Part shown: piece by piece, positions 43,955-52,697 of the stretch | Layout: each line of letters starts with the position of its first letter | How positions within the stretch are numbered: position 1 is the stretch's first letter | Assembly (NCBI RefSeq): GCF_001373415.1 | Contig: NZ_CDSE01000022.1 | Coordinates: 1-64,000, forward strand | Source of the DNA: Paenibacillus dakarensis | GTDB lineage: Bacteria > Bacillota > Bacilli > Paenibacillales > Paenibacillaceae | DNA length: 64,000 nucleotides | Direction: 5' to 3' | Made by a program: the position numbers and the translations under genes | Notes under the pieces: generated by a model | What the model saw: only the letters and a program-made list of their open reading frames with translations | Told to the model about the DNA's origin: nothing | Database searches by the model: none

Positions 43955-44293
43955 ATGATTCATCTGTATTTGGATGACTGGCGTTCGTGCCCCAAGGGCT
44001 TTGCATTAGCACGTAATGGGGAAGAGTGCCTTTTAATGCTGCGAGAATGCGATGTCGATATTTTATCACTGGATTATGAGCTTGGGCCGGATCAAATGAA
44101 TGGTGGAGATGTTGTTGCCCTCATGGTGTCTGAGAAGCTCTATCCTAAGCAAATTTATTTACATACCTCCAGTTCGTGGGGTAGAAAAAAGATGTACGAA
44201 ATGTTATACGATAACATGCCTGCAGAGGTAAAGGTGCATAATGGACCGATGCCTGAGGCGTTATTACGGAAAGTAGCTGCTGAATCGCCATGA
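43955..44293 (+). CDS. cREC-type receiver domain protein
   Basis: The 112-residue protein reads LYLDDWRSCPKGFALARNGEECLLML, then ILSLDYELGPDQMNGGDVV and LHTSSSWGRKKM. This is the family annotated as cyclic-phosphate processing receiver domain, which has been linked to cyclic-phosphate signals or RNA ends. It looks like a stand-alone receiver without output domain. Neighbours are nfo and a thioredoxin, so it is not in a classical two-component pair. The start has AAGGAGAGGG; the stop overlaps the next start by four bases. Confidence 0.7.
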   Translation: MIHLYLDDWRSCPKGFALARNGEECLLMLRECDVDILSLDYELGPDQMNGGDVVALMVSEKLYPKQIYLHTSSSWGRKKMYEMLYDNMPAEVKVHNGPMPEALLRKVAAESP

Positions 44294-44637
44294 TCACAAT
44301 AACAGAGCGGGAATTGCTCGAACGCCTGGAATGGCAGGAGCGTTTATTACAGAGAGGCAAACCGGCTTCTCCGATGATTGTGTTTCTTTATACCCCTCTA
44401 TGCGGCACCTGTGGGGCTGCCAGAAGAATGCTGGATGTTACAGAAAAACTACTACCTGATGAACTTATACTGGAAGCGGATGTTAATTTTTTGCCTGCTG
44501 TAGTTCAGCGATTTCAGATAAGGAGTGTTCCGGCTTTATTAGCCATAAGTGGAAAACCGCAGGAACCGCCTAAAATGCTGTATCGTATGGGATCAGTGCA
44601 GGATATTTTGAATTATATCAGGGGTGTGATTCAGTGA
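44290..44637 (+). CDS. Thioredoxin family protein
   Basis: The 115-residue protein has a redox pair CGTC (Cys38, Cys41) after VFLYTPL and the cis-proline RSVPAL. There is no signal peptide, so it acts in the cytoplasm. It overlaps the cREC gene by four bases and the ABC ATPase gene by four bases, so the cluster is translated together. The redox partner is unknown. Confidence 0.82.
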   Translation: MITITERELLERLEWQERLLQRGKPASPMIVFLYTPLCGTCGAARRMLDVTEKLLPDELILEADVNFLPAVVQRFQIRSVPALLAISGKPQEPPKMLYRMGSVQDILNYIRGVIQ

Positions 44638-45407
44638 TTTCTTTACAGAATGTATCCCTCAAAAGGGAAGAAACGCAAATTCTTGAGAATGTGTCGCTTG
44701 AAATGGGCTCAGGGGAGAACTGGGTTATTCTAGGCCGAAACGGCTCGGGTAAAACGACACTCCTGGAGATGATAACAGGCTATCTCTTTCCGAGTTCAGG
44801 ACGGGTAGAAGTGCTGGGCAATGTATACGGACGCTGTGATGTGCGTGAGGTTCGCAAAGAAATCGGATATATAAGCCAGTCTCTGTTAGAAAAATTATCC
44901 TTTAGTGATCCCGTATGGGAGGTTGTCGCTACAGGCGCATTTGCATTTTTACGATTTTATCAAACGATACCTGATGATATTAAAGAAAAAGCTTTAACCC
45001 TGCTGGATGAGATGAATTTCGGGCATTTGGCAAATCATTCGTTAGGTACGCTTTCACAGGGGGAACGTAAGAAAGTAATGCTCGCTAGATCTTTAATGGC
45101 CAATCCGAAGCTGCTTATTTTGGACGAGCCCTGTGCAGGTCTGGACCTGTATGAGCGTGAAAAAATGCTATTGGAGATTGATCGATTAAGACAACGGGAT
45201 ATAGCTGTCGTATATGTAACTCATCATATCGAGGAAATTATGCCTTTATTTACTCATGTAGCATTAATTAAAGACGGGCAGTTGGCCGGCTCAGGTCGCA
45301 AGGAAGATGTGTTAAATAAAGAACTCATTAAAAAAACTTATGATATCAATGTCGATCTGGAATGGGACGGAGGACGTCCCTGGATTAAAGTAATTTCTGG
45401 AGGGTAA
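44634..45407 (+). CDS. ABC transporter ATP-binding protein (YlmA type)
   Basis: The 257-residue ATPase has Walker A GRNGSGKTTL, Q-loop near YISQSL, signature LSQGERKK, Walker B LLILDEPCAGLD and VTHHIEEI. It resembles the YlmA/ModF-like group. No permease gene is adjacent, so either the partner lies elsewhere or it works alone. The GTG start is coupled to the thioredoxin stop. Confidence 0.85.
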   Translation: MISLQNVSLKREETQILENVSLEMGSGENWVILGRNGSGKTTLLEMITGYLFPSSGRVEVLGNVYGRCDVREVRKEIGYISQSLLEKLSFSDPVWEVVATGAFAFLRFYQTIPDDIKEKALTLLDEMNFGHLANHSLGTLSQGERKKVMLARSLMANPKLLILDEPCAGLDLYEREKMLLEIDRLRQRDIAVVYVTHHIEEIMPLFTHVALIKDGQLAGSGRKEDVLNKELIKKTYDINVDLEWDGGRPWIKVISGG

Positions 45408-45412
45408 TCCAC

Positions 45413-46474
45413 TTGGACGAACAAAATGCAAGTAATCAGCAGGATCATGACCAATCTACATCAAAATTAATTTGTACAGCGAATCATGGCTTTGCGCCGT
45501 ATGCTCAGGAGGAACTTCGCCGTCGATTCGGCAGTGTCAAAAGCACGATGCTGATTCCGGGTGAAGTATTTGTAGTCACACTTGAAAGCACGATAGAAGC
45601 TGCGGTTGACAGTCTAAAGGATAATCCATTGATTTTTCTGCGTCATATATTCCCGGTTCTCATGGAGCTTCCGGGGAATGACCCGGATGAAGCTTTAAAT
45701 CAGGCGGCAGCCTGTTTGTTAAAAAGGGATGATCTTGAAGGAAGGCGGATATCTGTCCAGGTAAGAAAAGCAGAAGGCAGCAGCTGGACGGAAAGCCCGG
45801 GACTTTTGCGTGATAGGCTGCAGACGGAGCTATCTCCGCTGGAGGCTGATTTCACTGTCACAGAACCCGAGTGGGTTATTTCTCTGTTTGCAGCGAAGAA
45901 CGCCTGGTATTTTGGTGTATCCGATCCGTCCAGCAACTTATCCGACTGGAATGGAGGAGCTATCCGCTTCCAGCGTGAAGAAGGCCAGATATCCCGGGCA
46001 AAATTCAAGCTGCTTGAGGCTGAAAGACAGTTTGAGATTCCATTCTCATCGTTCCATAATGCACTGGATATTGGTGCAGCACCAGGCGGTTGGACCAGCT
46101 TCCTCCTTGAGAGAGGCCTCAAGGTTACGGCAGTGGATCCGGCTAAAATGCATGAATCGTTATTAGATCATCCCAATCTTCGCATTGTGAATAAAAATGC
46201 CTCTGACGTAAAATTCAAGGAAGCACAGTTTGACCTGCTTGTATGCGATATGAGCTGGAGTCCGAAACTGATGGCAAGGTTGGTCACAGACTTACTCTAT
46301 GCCTTGGCTCCTGGCGGTACAGCGGTCGTAACGGTAAAACTGTTAACAAAGAAACCGATGGCGCTTGTTCACGAGATCATGGATATTTTCGAAGATTCCC
46401 GCATGCAAATCCAAGGGGCAAAGCAGCTCTTTCATAACCGGGATGAAATTACTCTATATATGATTAAGTATTAG
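45413..46474 (+). CDS. RlmM-like SAM methyltransferase
   Basis: The 353-residue protein has an N-terminal THUMP-like part (residues 20-120; LICTANHGFAPYAQEELRRRFG). An FtsJ/RrmJ-type methyltransferase domain follows (ALDIGAAPGGWTSFLLERGLKVTAVDPA, then FDLLVCDMSWSP and GGTAVVTVKL). That layout matches RlmM, which methylates the 2'-OH of C2498 in 23S rRNA. An rRNA target is likely; the exact site is inference. The TTG start has GGAGGG upstream. Confidence 0.82.
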   Translation: MDEQNASNQQDHDQSTSKLICTANHGFAPYAQEELRRRFGSVKSTMLIPGEVFVVTLESTIEAAVDSLKDNPLIFLRHIFPVLMELPGNDPDEALNQAAACLLKRDDLEGRRISVQVRKAEGSSWTESPGLLRDRLQTELSPLEADFTVTEPEWVISLFAAKNAWYFGVSDPSSNLSDWNGGAIRFQREEGQISRAKFKLLEAERQFEIPFSSFHNALDIGAAPGGWTSFLLERGLKVTAVDPAKMHESLLDHPNLRIVNKNASDVKFKEAQFDLLVCDMSWSPKLMARLVTDLLYALAPGGTAVVTVKLLTKKPMALVHEIMDIFEDSRMQIQGAKQLFHNRDEITLYMIKY

Positions 46475-46489
46475 AAAATAAAAAACATC

Positions 46490-46519
46490 TTTACAAAACC
46501 TTAAAGTTTGAACTATAAT
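46490..46519 (+). promoter_or_regulatory. Strong promoter ahead of the Tad-like locus
   Basis: TTTACA (46490-46495) and TATAAT (46514-46519) are 18 bp apart. Transcription should start near 46526. Confidence 0.7.
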
Positions 46520-46525
46520 GATTCC

Positions 46526-46609
46526 AAAATTAACCATAAGCAAGATGGGGAAAGCATCCCGCATGATCTGCACGATTTATCGTGAAGGTCCGGCGGGATG
46601 CTTTTTTTT
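46526..46609 (+). ncRNA. Candidate leader RNA / small RNA ending in a perfect terminator
   Basis: About 84 nt separate the predicted start from the end of an intrinsic terminator. AAGCATCCCGC (46552-46562) pairs with GCGGGATGCTT (46593-46603), an internal CACGATTTATCGTG hairpin lies in the loop, and eight Ts follow. The kinase start is only about 33 bp further on, so this may be an attenuator of the locus or a small RNA of its own. Confidence 0.5.
46552..46609 (+). terminator. Intrinsic terminator in the leader of the Tad-like locus
   Basis: An 11-bp GC-rich stem is followed by eight Ts at 46602-46609. It lies downstream of the TTTACA-TATAAT promoter and upstream of the kinase gene. It could also end the methyltransferase transcript. 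Confidence 0.85.
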
Positions 46610-46642
46610 GTGCAGCTGGAGAGAAGGAAAGAGGGGGATCGC

Positions 46643-48103
46643 ATGAACCATCCTTCGAAAATGGAGCGCGGAGTGATTCTGGGGCAGCGCTACCGGATAG
46701 GACGGAAGCTTGGTGAGGGTGGAATGAGTTATGTGTATTTAGCGGAGGATTTGAAGCTGCCCGGAAAGATGTGGGCCATTAAAGAAAGTGTAACGCAGCC
46801 AGGAATGTTCCAGACCGTACAGGCAGAGGCAGAGCTGCTTACTACCTTAAGCCATGCCCGCCTGCCGCGGATTGTAGATTTTTTTCAGCCTGACGGTGAT
46901 GGATACACCTATATGGTTATGGATTATATTCAAGGGACGACTTTGGATAAATATTTCAAGAATTACCGAGGTTGTGTGAGCACAGATTTTATTCTTCGGA
47001 TCGCTTACCAGCTGCTGGAGGTGCTTGGCTACCTTCATAGTCACAAGCCTCCTGTCATTTTCAGAGATCTAAAGCCTTCGAATATTATGCTGACAGACGA
47101 GCTGGAAGTACGGCTGATTGATTTTGGCATTGCCCGAAGTTACAAGCAGGAGATTAACGAAGACACGGTTAAGCTGGGGACGGTAGGGTTCGCTGCACCA
47201 GAGCAGTATGGAGGGGGACAAACGGACGCCAGATCGGATCTATATGGACTGGGTGCATTGCTTATGTTTCTTACGACAGGAGGTAAATACAGTGAGTGGT
47301 TTACGGGTGCAGAGCAGTATATCCGAAAGGATATTCCGGTTGAGCTGCCCCGGGTAATTAAGAGGCTTCTTCAGCATGATCCAGCGATGCGATTTCAAAC
47401 TGCGGAGGAAGTGAGAGAGAGCCTGAATGCCAAGTATGGGAAAAAAGACATTCGACCTGTTTCACACAAACCTGCGGGTACACTGGTTACTGCCGTTCTC
47501 GGCACATCTGCTGGTGTCGGAACAACGCACTGCTGCATTTCTCTAGGGCACTTTTTGGCTCGAAAATACAGCAGAGTTGCCGTTGTTGAAATGGGAACAG
47601 ACCCCATTGCTTTTACACGGATACAAGAAATCGCAGAGAATTCAGCCCCTGGTTCCAATCATAAATGTTCAATAAACGGAATTGATTTCTGGAGGCAAAC
47701 AGCAAGGGGAGAAGTGATTTCTTTACTTACGAGCGGTTACGATGCTGTGGTTCTGGATTTGGGTGCTTACCGGGATACGGAGCGAATGGAAGAGTTCTTT
47801 CGGGCTGATGTTCCAATTATTGTTGGCTCTGCTGCAGAGTGGAGGCGTCAAGATGTATTGACACTTGCAAGAATGGTTAGTCATCATGATCAGCCAAATC
47901 GGGTATACGTACTTCCGCTTGCTTCAGAGGATGGGGTCCGGCAGCTTCGCAAATCCTTGAGCAGCAGTAAAGTGGCCGCATTTCCGTGTGTTCATGATCC
48001 TTTTTCCTCAACAGCAGAGACAGAACGGGTTGCGGAATTCATCTATGAAGGTTTCCTTACTCCCAAGGAACATAAAAGAAGATTCCGATTCGCATGGGGC
48101 TAA
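46643..48103 (+). CDS. Ser/Thr protein kinase fused to a degenerate MinD-like domain
   Basis: The roughly 486-residue protein starts with a eukaryotic-type kinase domain. It has the glycine loop LGEGGMSYVY (from residue 23), WAIKE lysine (about 47), FRDLKPSN with catalytic Asp142 (the usual His of HRD is Phe), and DFGIARS at Asp160. GFAAPEQYGGGQTDARSDLYGLGALL follows. From about residue 285 a second domain opens with GTSAGVGTTH, reminiscent of the MinD/ParA P-loop but without the lysines, and continues with AVVEMGTDPIA and YDAVVLDLG. Nucleotide binding by this part is doubtful. The start follows GAGGGGG. It leads the Tad-like locus and may tune assembly by phosphorylation. Confidence 0.78.
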   Translation: MNHPSKMERGVILGQRYRIGRKLGEGGMSYVYLAEDLKLPGKMWAIKESVTQPGMFQTVQAEAELLTTLSHARLPRIVDFFQPDGDGYTYMVMDYIQGTTLDKYFKNYRGCVSTDFILRIAYQLLEVLGYLHSHKPPVIFRDLKPSNIMLTDELEVRLIDFGIARSYKQEINEDTVKLGTVGFAAPEQYGGGQTDARSDLYGLGALLMFLTTGGKYSEWFTGAEQYIRKDIPVELPRVIKRLLQHDPAMRFQTAEEVRESLNAKYGKKDIRPVSHKPAGTLVTAVLGTSAGVGTTHCCISLGHFLARKYSRVAVVEMGTDPIAFTRIQEIAENSAPGSNHKCSINGIDFWRQTARGEVISLLTSGYDAVVLDLGAYRDTERMEEFFRADVPIIVGSAAEWRRQDVLTLARMVSHHDQPNRVYVLPLASEDGVRQLRKSLSSSKVAAFPCVHDPFSSTAETERVAEFIYEGFLTPKEHKRRFRFAWG

Positions 48104-48131
48104 AGCGTGAAAATGAAAGGAGTACATAAAG

Positions 48132-49235
48132 ATGCCAATCTTAAGGCAGCGCAGCAAAAAACTGCTGTACGCTGGTCTTGCCGGTGCAGGTGTAATGAGC
48201 CTGGTTCTATCTTCGGGATTTTATTATTTGCAAAGCGAAAGGTCTAATCGTCAAGCATTGGAAACAGAGCAATATCAGCAGCATATTCAGTCACTCGAGG
48301 CGGCACAATTGGATGAAATGGAATCGATGAAAAGCGCCTGGGTTCCGCTGCGCGACATACCAGCGGGTCATTTTATTGAGAGTGGTGACTTGCAGGAGGT
48401 CCGTTTACCTGTGAACGTTTCACCTGATAATCTTCCAGCTCATATAGAGGAGGTAACAGGTAAAGGGGTAAAGATCGAGCTAAGAAAAGGTACGCCGATT
48501 ACGCTCGGGATGCTATTTGCTGAAGAAGCTACTCCCCGTGATCTCCGGAACCGGGAGATGAAATCCATATGGCTGCCGAGCAATTTGAAAAAGGATGATG
48601 TGGTCGATATACGGATCCAGTTTCCAACCGGTCAGGATTATATTGTTCTGTCTAAGAAACGGATTGATAAGCTGTCGAGCCCGGCATTCTGGACTACGCT
48701 TAACGAGCAGGAAATATTGTTATTCTCAAGTGCGATGGTCGATGCCTATCTTCATGAAGCCTCTATTTATGCCCTTACATATGTTGAGCCTGAGCTGCAG
48801 GAAAGGGCAGTGCCGAACTACCCGCCGAATCACGAAGTCATAAAGCTCATTAAAAATGATCCTAATATCGTTAAGAAAGCGGAGAGTCAGCTGGAAGCAT
48901 CGATACGGACCCTACTTGATCAGGACTTAAGCAGACTAAATCAGGATAAGTCCATGCAGTCATCAAGCGGTAACGGGTTCAACTATGCCCGAGAGGAGCG
49001 ACGAATGTATGATTGGAATTCTGTGAATGGATTAACTAATGGATCTGCTGTAAATGAGGGATATCTACCTGAACAATCATCTGGGTCCTGGTCCATAGAT
49101 GAGACGGAAACAGATAAGAAGGATCGCTTAACCGAAGCCAGTGACATCCTTGGCGGGCAAGGCATAGAAGATAATAACGTAAACGGCGGTACGCCGACGG
49201 ATGATGAGATGGAAGCTATTTTTACAAGTCCATAA
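48132..49235 (+). CDS. CpaB/RcpC-like SAF domain protein
   Basis: The 367-residue protein has an N-terminal membrane anchor (about residues 11-31), a coiled segment and a SAF-like domain (WVPLRDIPAGHFIESGDLQEVRLP, then GKGVKIELRKGTPIT). CpaB proteins are parts of Flp pilus machines. The last 100 residues are hydrophilic and acidic. AAAGGAG precedes the ATG. It follows the kinase gene by 28 bp. Confidence 0.7.
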   Translation: MPILRQRSKKLLYAGLAGAGVMSLVLSSGFYYLQSERSNRQALETEQYQQHIQSLEAAQLDEMESMKSAWVPLRDIPAGHFIESGDLQEVRLPVNVSPDNLPAHIEEVTGKGVKIELRKGTPITLGMLFAEEATPRDLRNREMKSIWLPSNLKKDDVVDIRIQFPTGQDYIVLSKKRIDKLSSPAFWTTLNEQEILLFSSAMVDAYLHEASIYALTYVEPELQERAVPNYPPNHEVIKLIKNDPNIVKKAESQLEASIRTLLDQDLSRLNQDKSMQSSSGNGFNYAREERRMYDWNSVNGLTNGSAVNEGYLPEQSSGSWSIDETETDKKDRLTEASDILGGQGIEDNNVNGGTPTDDEMEAIFTSP

Positions 49236-49257
49236 CGATAATATTGGGGGGAGCATA

Positions 49258-49965
49258 TTGAGGACGTGGATATTCGCAGGAATCTGTGATAAGAGCGACT
49301 TGCTCATGTATTTGTGCAAAATATTAATCCAGAGCGGAAAGCGGGTGCTCCTGATTGATGCAGCTCATGCTGGAAAATACACTCATTGTATTCGAAGGCT
49401 GGACGATAGCATGTTAATCACAGAGTTTGCAGGCTTTGATGTTGGAATCGGATTTAAGCAGTTCAGTGATGTATTAGTGCATATTAAGGCAGCAGGTGAG
49501 TCTGATTATGATTACATACTGATCGATGCGGAGCAAGAAAGCTTTCTCACTATAGATGATTGGAGCGCCGCAGATGCAAAAATTTGGGTGAGCAGCTTTG
49601 AAGTTGCAGGGCTGATGAAGTCAGCAAGCTGGCTGGATGGGCTATCTGAGAATTATGGCGAACAGGAGCGTCCGGCATTTCATCGGATATATTTAAATGT
49701 TATTGAGGATTTTACAGATGATGAATATATTGAAAGTTTCCTGGGAAGTTCCCGTGTACAATGGCTGGACGACCCTGTCAGAATTCCATGGGATGAAATA
49801 ACATTTGCTTTAAAAATTGAAAATGAACATATGGGAAGACTTCGAATAAAACCATTACCCAAACGTTATAAAAAAGCTCTTGTCGATCTTGTTCAGCGAC
49901 TCACTGAAATGGAGAACCGTCAGATTAGACGATCATTCCGGCAAGCTGAAAGGAGAATGGCATGA
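49258..49965 (+). CDS. MinD/TadZ-like protein without a P-loop
   Basis: The roughly 235-residue protein begins RTWIFAGICDKSDLLMYLCKILIQSGKRVLLIDAA, a Rossmann-like start where MinD/TadZ proteins carry the P-loop, but the lysine-containing loop is gone. A second conserved stretch, YDYILIDAE, follows. It cannot be a usual ATPase; a scaffold or localisation role for the motor is inferred from TadZ. The TTG start has GGGGGGAG before it. It overlaps the next gene by four bases. Confidence 0.6.
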   Translation: MRTWIFAGICDKSDLLMYLCKILIQSGKRVLLIDAAHAGKYTHCIRRLDDSMLITEFAGFDVGIGFKQFSDVLVHIKAAGESDYDYILIDAEQESFLTIDDWSAADAKIWVSSFEVAGLMKSASWLDGLSENYGEQERPAFHRIYLNVIEDFTDDEYIESFLGSSRVQWLDDPVRIPWDEITFALKIENEHMGRLRIKPLPKRYKKALVDLVQRLTEMENRQIRRSFRQAERRMA

Positions 49966-50798
49966 AAACGATCGCGTTATGGAGTCCGCTGTTAAGCGGA
50001 AGCGGTGCAACCGCTATAGCTGCAAGCTTACCGATTGTACTGGCATCGGAGTTTAAATTGAAAACATTGCTGCTTCATGGTGGCGCCGGCGGAGAACGAG
50101 TTGAACAAGCTTTTACACTTCGTTCCCTGTCTCTTGATTATTCGCTTGTAACATTTCAAGATCGTGGAATGAGTGCGGTGAAAAGACTGGCAGCCAGCGG
50201 AAGATTGATGCCCGAGAATCTAAGGGACTACACGGCTTCTATATTACCGGAACGCTTGGATCTGCTGGAGGGCATGCGTGAGGATGCTTCAGACTCTTAT
50301 AACAGACAAAAGGGACTTATGACACATGTGATCGAAGCGGCGGCGCGCAGTTATGATGTCATTGTTGCGGATGCAGGAAATGGAAATCCAAAGGCTGCAG
50401 ACCAAGAAATTTTGAATGCGGCAGATGTCATTCTTATCGGGCTCAACCAGAATATAAGATCAATGGAAAGAGTTTTTGAAGAAGAACAGTTACTTCATGT
50501 TGTAAAAGGAAAAACGTTCGGCTTTGTCCTTGGCCGCTATGATGGCTCCAGTCACTGCACGGTGCAAAACATAAAGCGGCGCTTTGGTGTGAAAGGGATC
50601 ATTGAAGGAGTTCCGTATTGCTCGCAATTAACTGACGCATGGAATATGCGTACAATCCAGACCTGCATCCAGAGGGGAAGAGGCGGATTAGAGCGCAAGC
50701 GGGAAAGTCCGTTATATCATGCTCTTCGGAACACGGCTCTTACTTTGGCAGAACAACTCGGACTCCCAACGGCAGCATATACGGAGAGGGGGGCATAG
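49962..50798 (+). CDS. TadZ/CpaE-like MinD-family protein with altered Walker A
   Basis: The 278-residue protein has a MinD-type layout: LLSGSGATAIAASLPIVL in place of the deviant Walker A, LLLHGGAGG, YDVIVADAGNG (switch-type aspartate) and VILIGLNQN. The lysines of KGGxGKT are missing, so ATP turnover is uncertain. TadZ/CpaE proteins place Tad machines at the pole. It is the second such protein in a row and may form a pair with the first. It overlaps its upstream neighbour by four bases and abuts the motor ATPase gene. Confidence 0.65.
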   Translation: MKTIALWSPLLSGSGATAIAASLPIVLASEFKLKTLLLHGGAGGERVEQAFTLRSLSLDYSLVTFQDRGMSAVKRLAASGRLMPENLRDYTASILPERLDLLEGMREDASDSYNRQKGLMTHVIEAAARSYDVIVADAGNGNPKAADQEILNAADVILIGLNQNIRSMERVFEEEQLLHVVKGKTFGFVLGRYDGSSHCTVQNIKRRFGVKGIIEGVPYCSQLTDAWNMRTIQTCIQRGRGGLERKRESPLYHALRNTALTLAEQLGLPTAAYTERGA

Positions 50799-52697
50799 AT
50801 GCTTTCCGATCATCTTTCAAATACCCTTTGGATTGTGATTATTATTCTACTGATCGTTATTTTTGTGTATTTACGCTGGATGAATATAAGAAGTAAGGAG
50901 ATTCATACCCATTCTGGGCTTGAACAGTACTCCCTGAAGGCAATGACGGAGTTTGTGAAGGAAACTCTTCATCAGATGACACACAGTCAGCTTTCTGATC
51001 TGGGACTCCATGAAGAGGAATTTCGCAGACGTTTAAGCAAGAGGAGTGAGCTCCGGCGCGCGTTAAAGGGCTGTGTATCCGGAAATGTGCTCGATAAGGA
51101 TTATGTTAAACAATTTCTGAAAGAATTGCTGGTTAAAAGCATAAAGCTTAATGAGTCGAATATTAATCAGGCTATTCCATTTGATACATACGAATCCTTG
51201 ACCCCTCAAGATCAGTTTGAGGTCATTCTGTATTTATACAAACAGAAATATCAATATGAAGCGTTATCGAGGCTGCTTGAGACTTATCATTTATCAAAAC
51301 CGCGGCTGGTTTCAGGTTATGGTGATGATGCGGTATATGCCGTAACCGCTGAGGATATAGCTTACATTTACAACAACGAAATTCGTGCTTTAACCTTTCA
51401 TGAAAAATTGGACATTGTTGTTCAGCGAATATACCAGCAGTACAAAGGATTTTCTGTTATAGATGAAATTCGGGATCAACGAATTGATGGTGTCAGCGGC
51501 GGAGTAAGCGGAGTGCTGGACCGGGCTTCGAAGCAGCTTCGGACAAATGCTTTAGAGGATTGTTTATTTGAATCTTCAACTCCGGTTACGGAATGTGAAA
51601 GTGTGTGGATATTTTACAGGGGTATTTCGATTCATTTGGGGTTTTTATCATTTGGGGATGTAAGGGAATTAAAGCGGGTATGCCAGAACATTTATAAATA
51701 TAATCATCCCGGACAATTGTCTGAGGCAAGTGGTTATAAGGTGAATGAAATGAAGGATGGATCCCGGGTTGTTGTTGTGCGTCCTCCGTTTTCAGAATCA
51801 TGGGCGTTTTTTGTTCGGAAATTTGACGTGAACAGCACTACGCTTGAACAGTTAATAACAGGCAGAAATGCCGAAATTCCAATTGAGCTGTTGAAATATC
51901 TGATGAAAGGCAGCCGGATAACGGCCATTACCGGGGCGCAAGGATCAGGTAAAACCACACTGCTTATGGCAATGGTCAGGCATATTTATGCTTCCTATAC
52001 CTTGCGTGTGCAGGAGATGGCGTTCGAGCTTCATCTAAGGAAGATTTACAGCAGACGGAATATCTTGAGCTTTAGAGAGACGGAACACATCAGCGGACAA
52101 GCTGGATTGGATTTGCAGAAGAAGACCGACGGGACGGTAAATATTCTCGGTGAAGTAGCGAGTGATGAAGTAGCCTCATGGATGATCCAAATGTCTCAGG
52201 TGGCAAGCCTGTTCACGGTGTTTACTCACCATGCCAAAACATTAAAGGATCTCGTTCAGTCCCTGCGGAACTCTCTGCTTAAGAGCGGCATATTCAGGCA
52301 AGAGGACATCGCGGAGCAGCAGGTAGTCAGTGTTATCAATTTCGATATTCATCTGAAAAGGGATGCATTCGGTAACCGTTACATTGAACGAATCACGGAG
52401 TGTATCCCATGTGACGTGGAGCCATTCCCGGAGTGGAATCCGAATTATGGAATAGAATTCGGGAATACAGCAGAGGTCTCCGCTCGGTATATGGAGCTCA
52501 GTGCCGAGCACTTTCGGAGACAGAACCGCCAGTCCTCTTATACTTCCCGTAATGTTGTTGAGTATAGAGATGGAGGTTATCTGGCCGTAGAGCCCTTATC
52601 CTATCGTAGTGTGAACGAGATGGAGGAACAGATGCAGCCGCAAGATATCGAAGCCTTCAGGGGCTTCATATCGAAGTGCTGGGGAGGTACAGCGTGA
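50799..52697 (+). CDS. CpaF/TadA-like secretion ATPase with N-terminal membrane anchor
   Basis: The 632-residue protein has one membrane helix at residues 9-26, a helical N-terminal domain and a T2SS/T4P-type ATPase core. Walker A is GAQGSGKTT (from residue 379), and VNILGEVASDEVA is the Walker B region. SLFTVFTHHAKTLKDLVQSLR is the His-box. CpaF drives assembly of Flp-type pili; the membrane anchor is unusual since CpaF is soluble in classical Tad systems. The frame ends four bases into the next gene. Confidence 0.82.
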   Translation: MLSDHLSNTLWIVIIILLIVIFVYLRWMNIRSKEIHTHSGLEQYSLKAMTEFVKETLHQMTHSQLSDLGLHEEEFRRRLSKRSELRRALKGCVSGNVLDKDYVKQFLKELLVKSIKLNESNINQAIPFDTYESLTPQDQFEVILYLYKQKYQYEALSRLLETYHLSKPRLVSGYGDDAVYAVTAEDIAYIYNNEIRALTFHEKLDIVVQRIYQQYKGFSVIDEIRDQRIDGVSGGVSGVLDRASKQLRTNALEDCLFESSTPVTECESVWIFYRGISIHLGFLSFGDVRELKRVCQNIYKYNHPGQLSEASGYKVNEMKDGSRVVVVRPPFSESWAFFVRKFDVNSTTLEQLITGRNAEIPIELLKYLMKGSRITAITGAQGSGKTTLLMAMVRHIYASYTLRVQEMAFELHLRKIYSRRNILSFRETEHISGQAGLDLQKKTDGTVNILGEVASDEVASWMIQMSQVASLFTVFTHHAKTLKDLVQSLRNSLLKSGIFRQEDIAEQQVVSVINFDIHLKRDAFGNRYIERITECIPCDVEPFPEWNPNYGIEFGNTAEVSARYMELSAEHFRRQNRQSSYTSRNVVEYRDGGYLAVEPLSYRSVNEMEEQMQPQDIEAFRGFISKCWGGTA

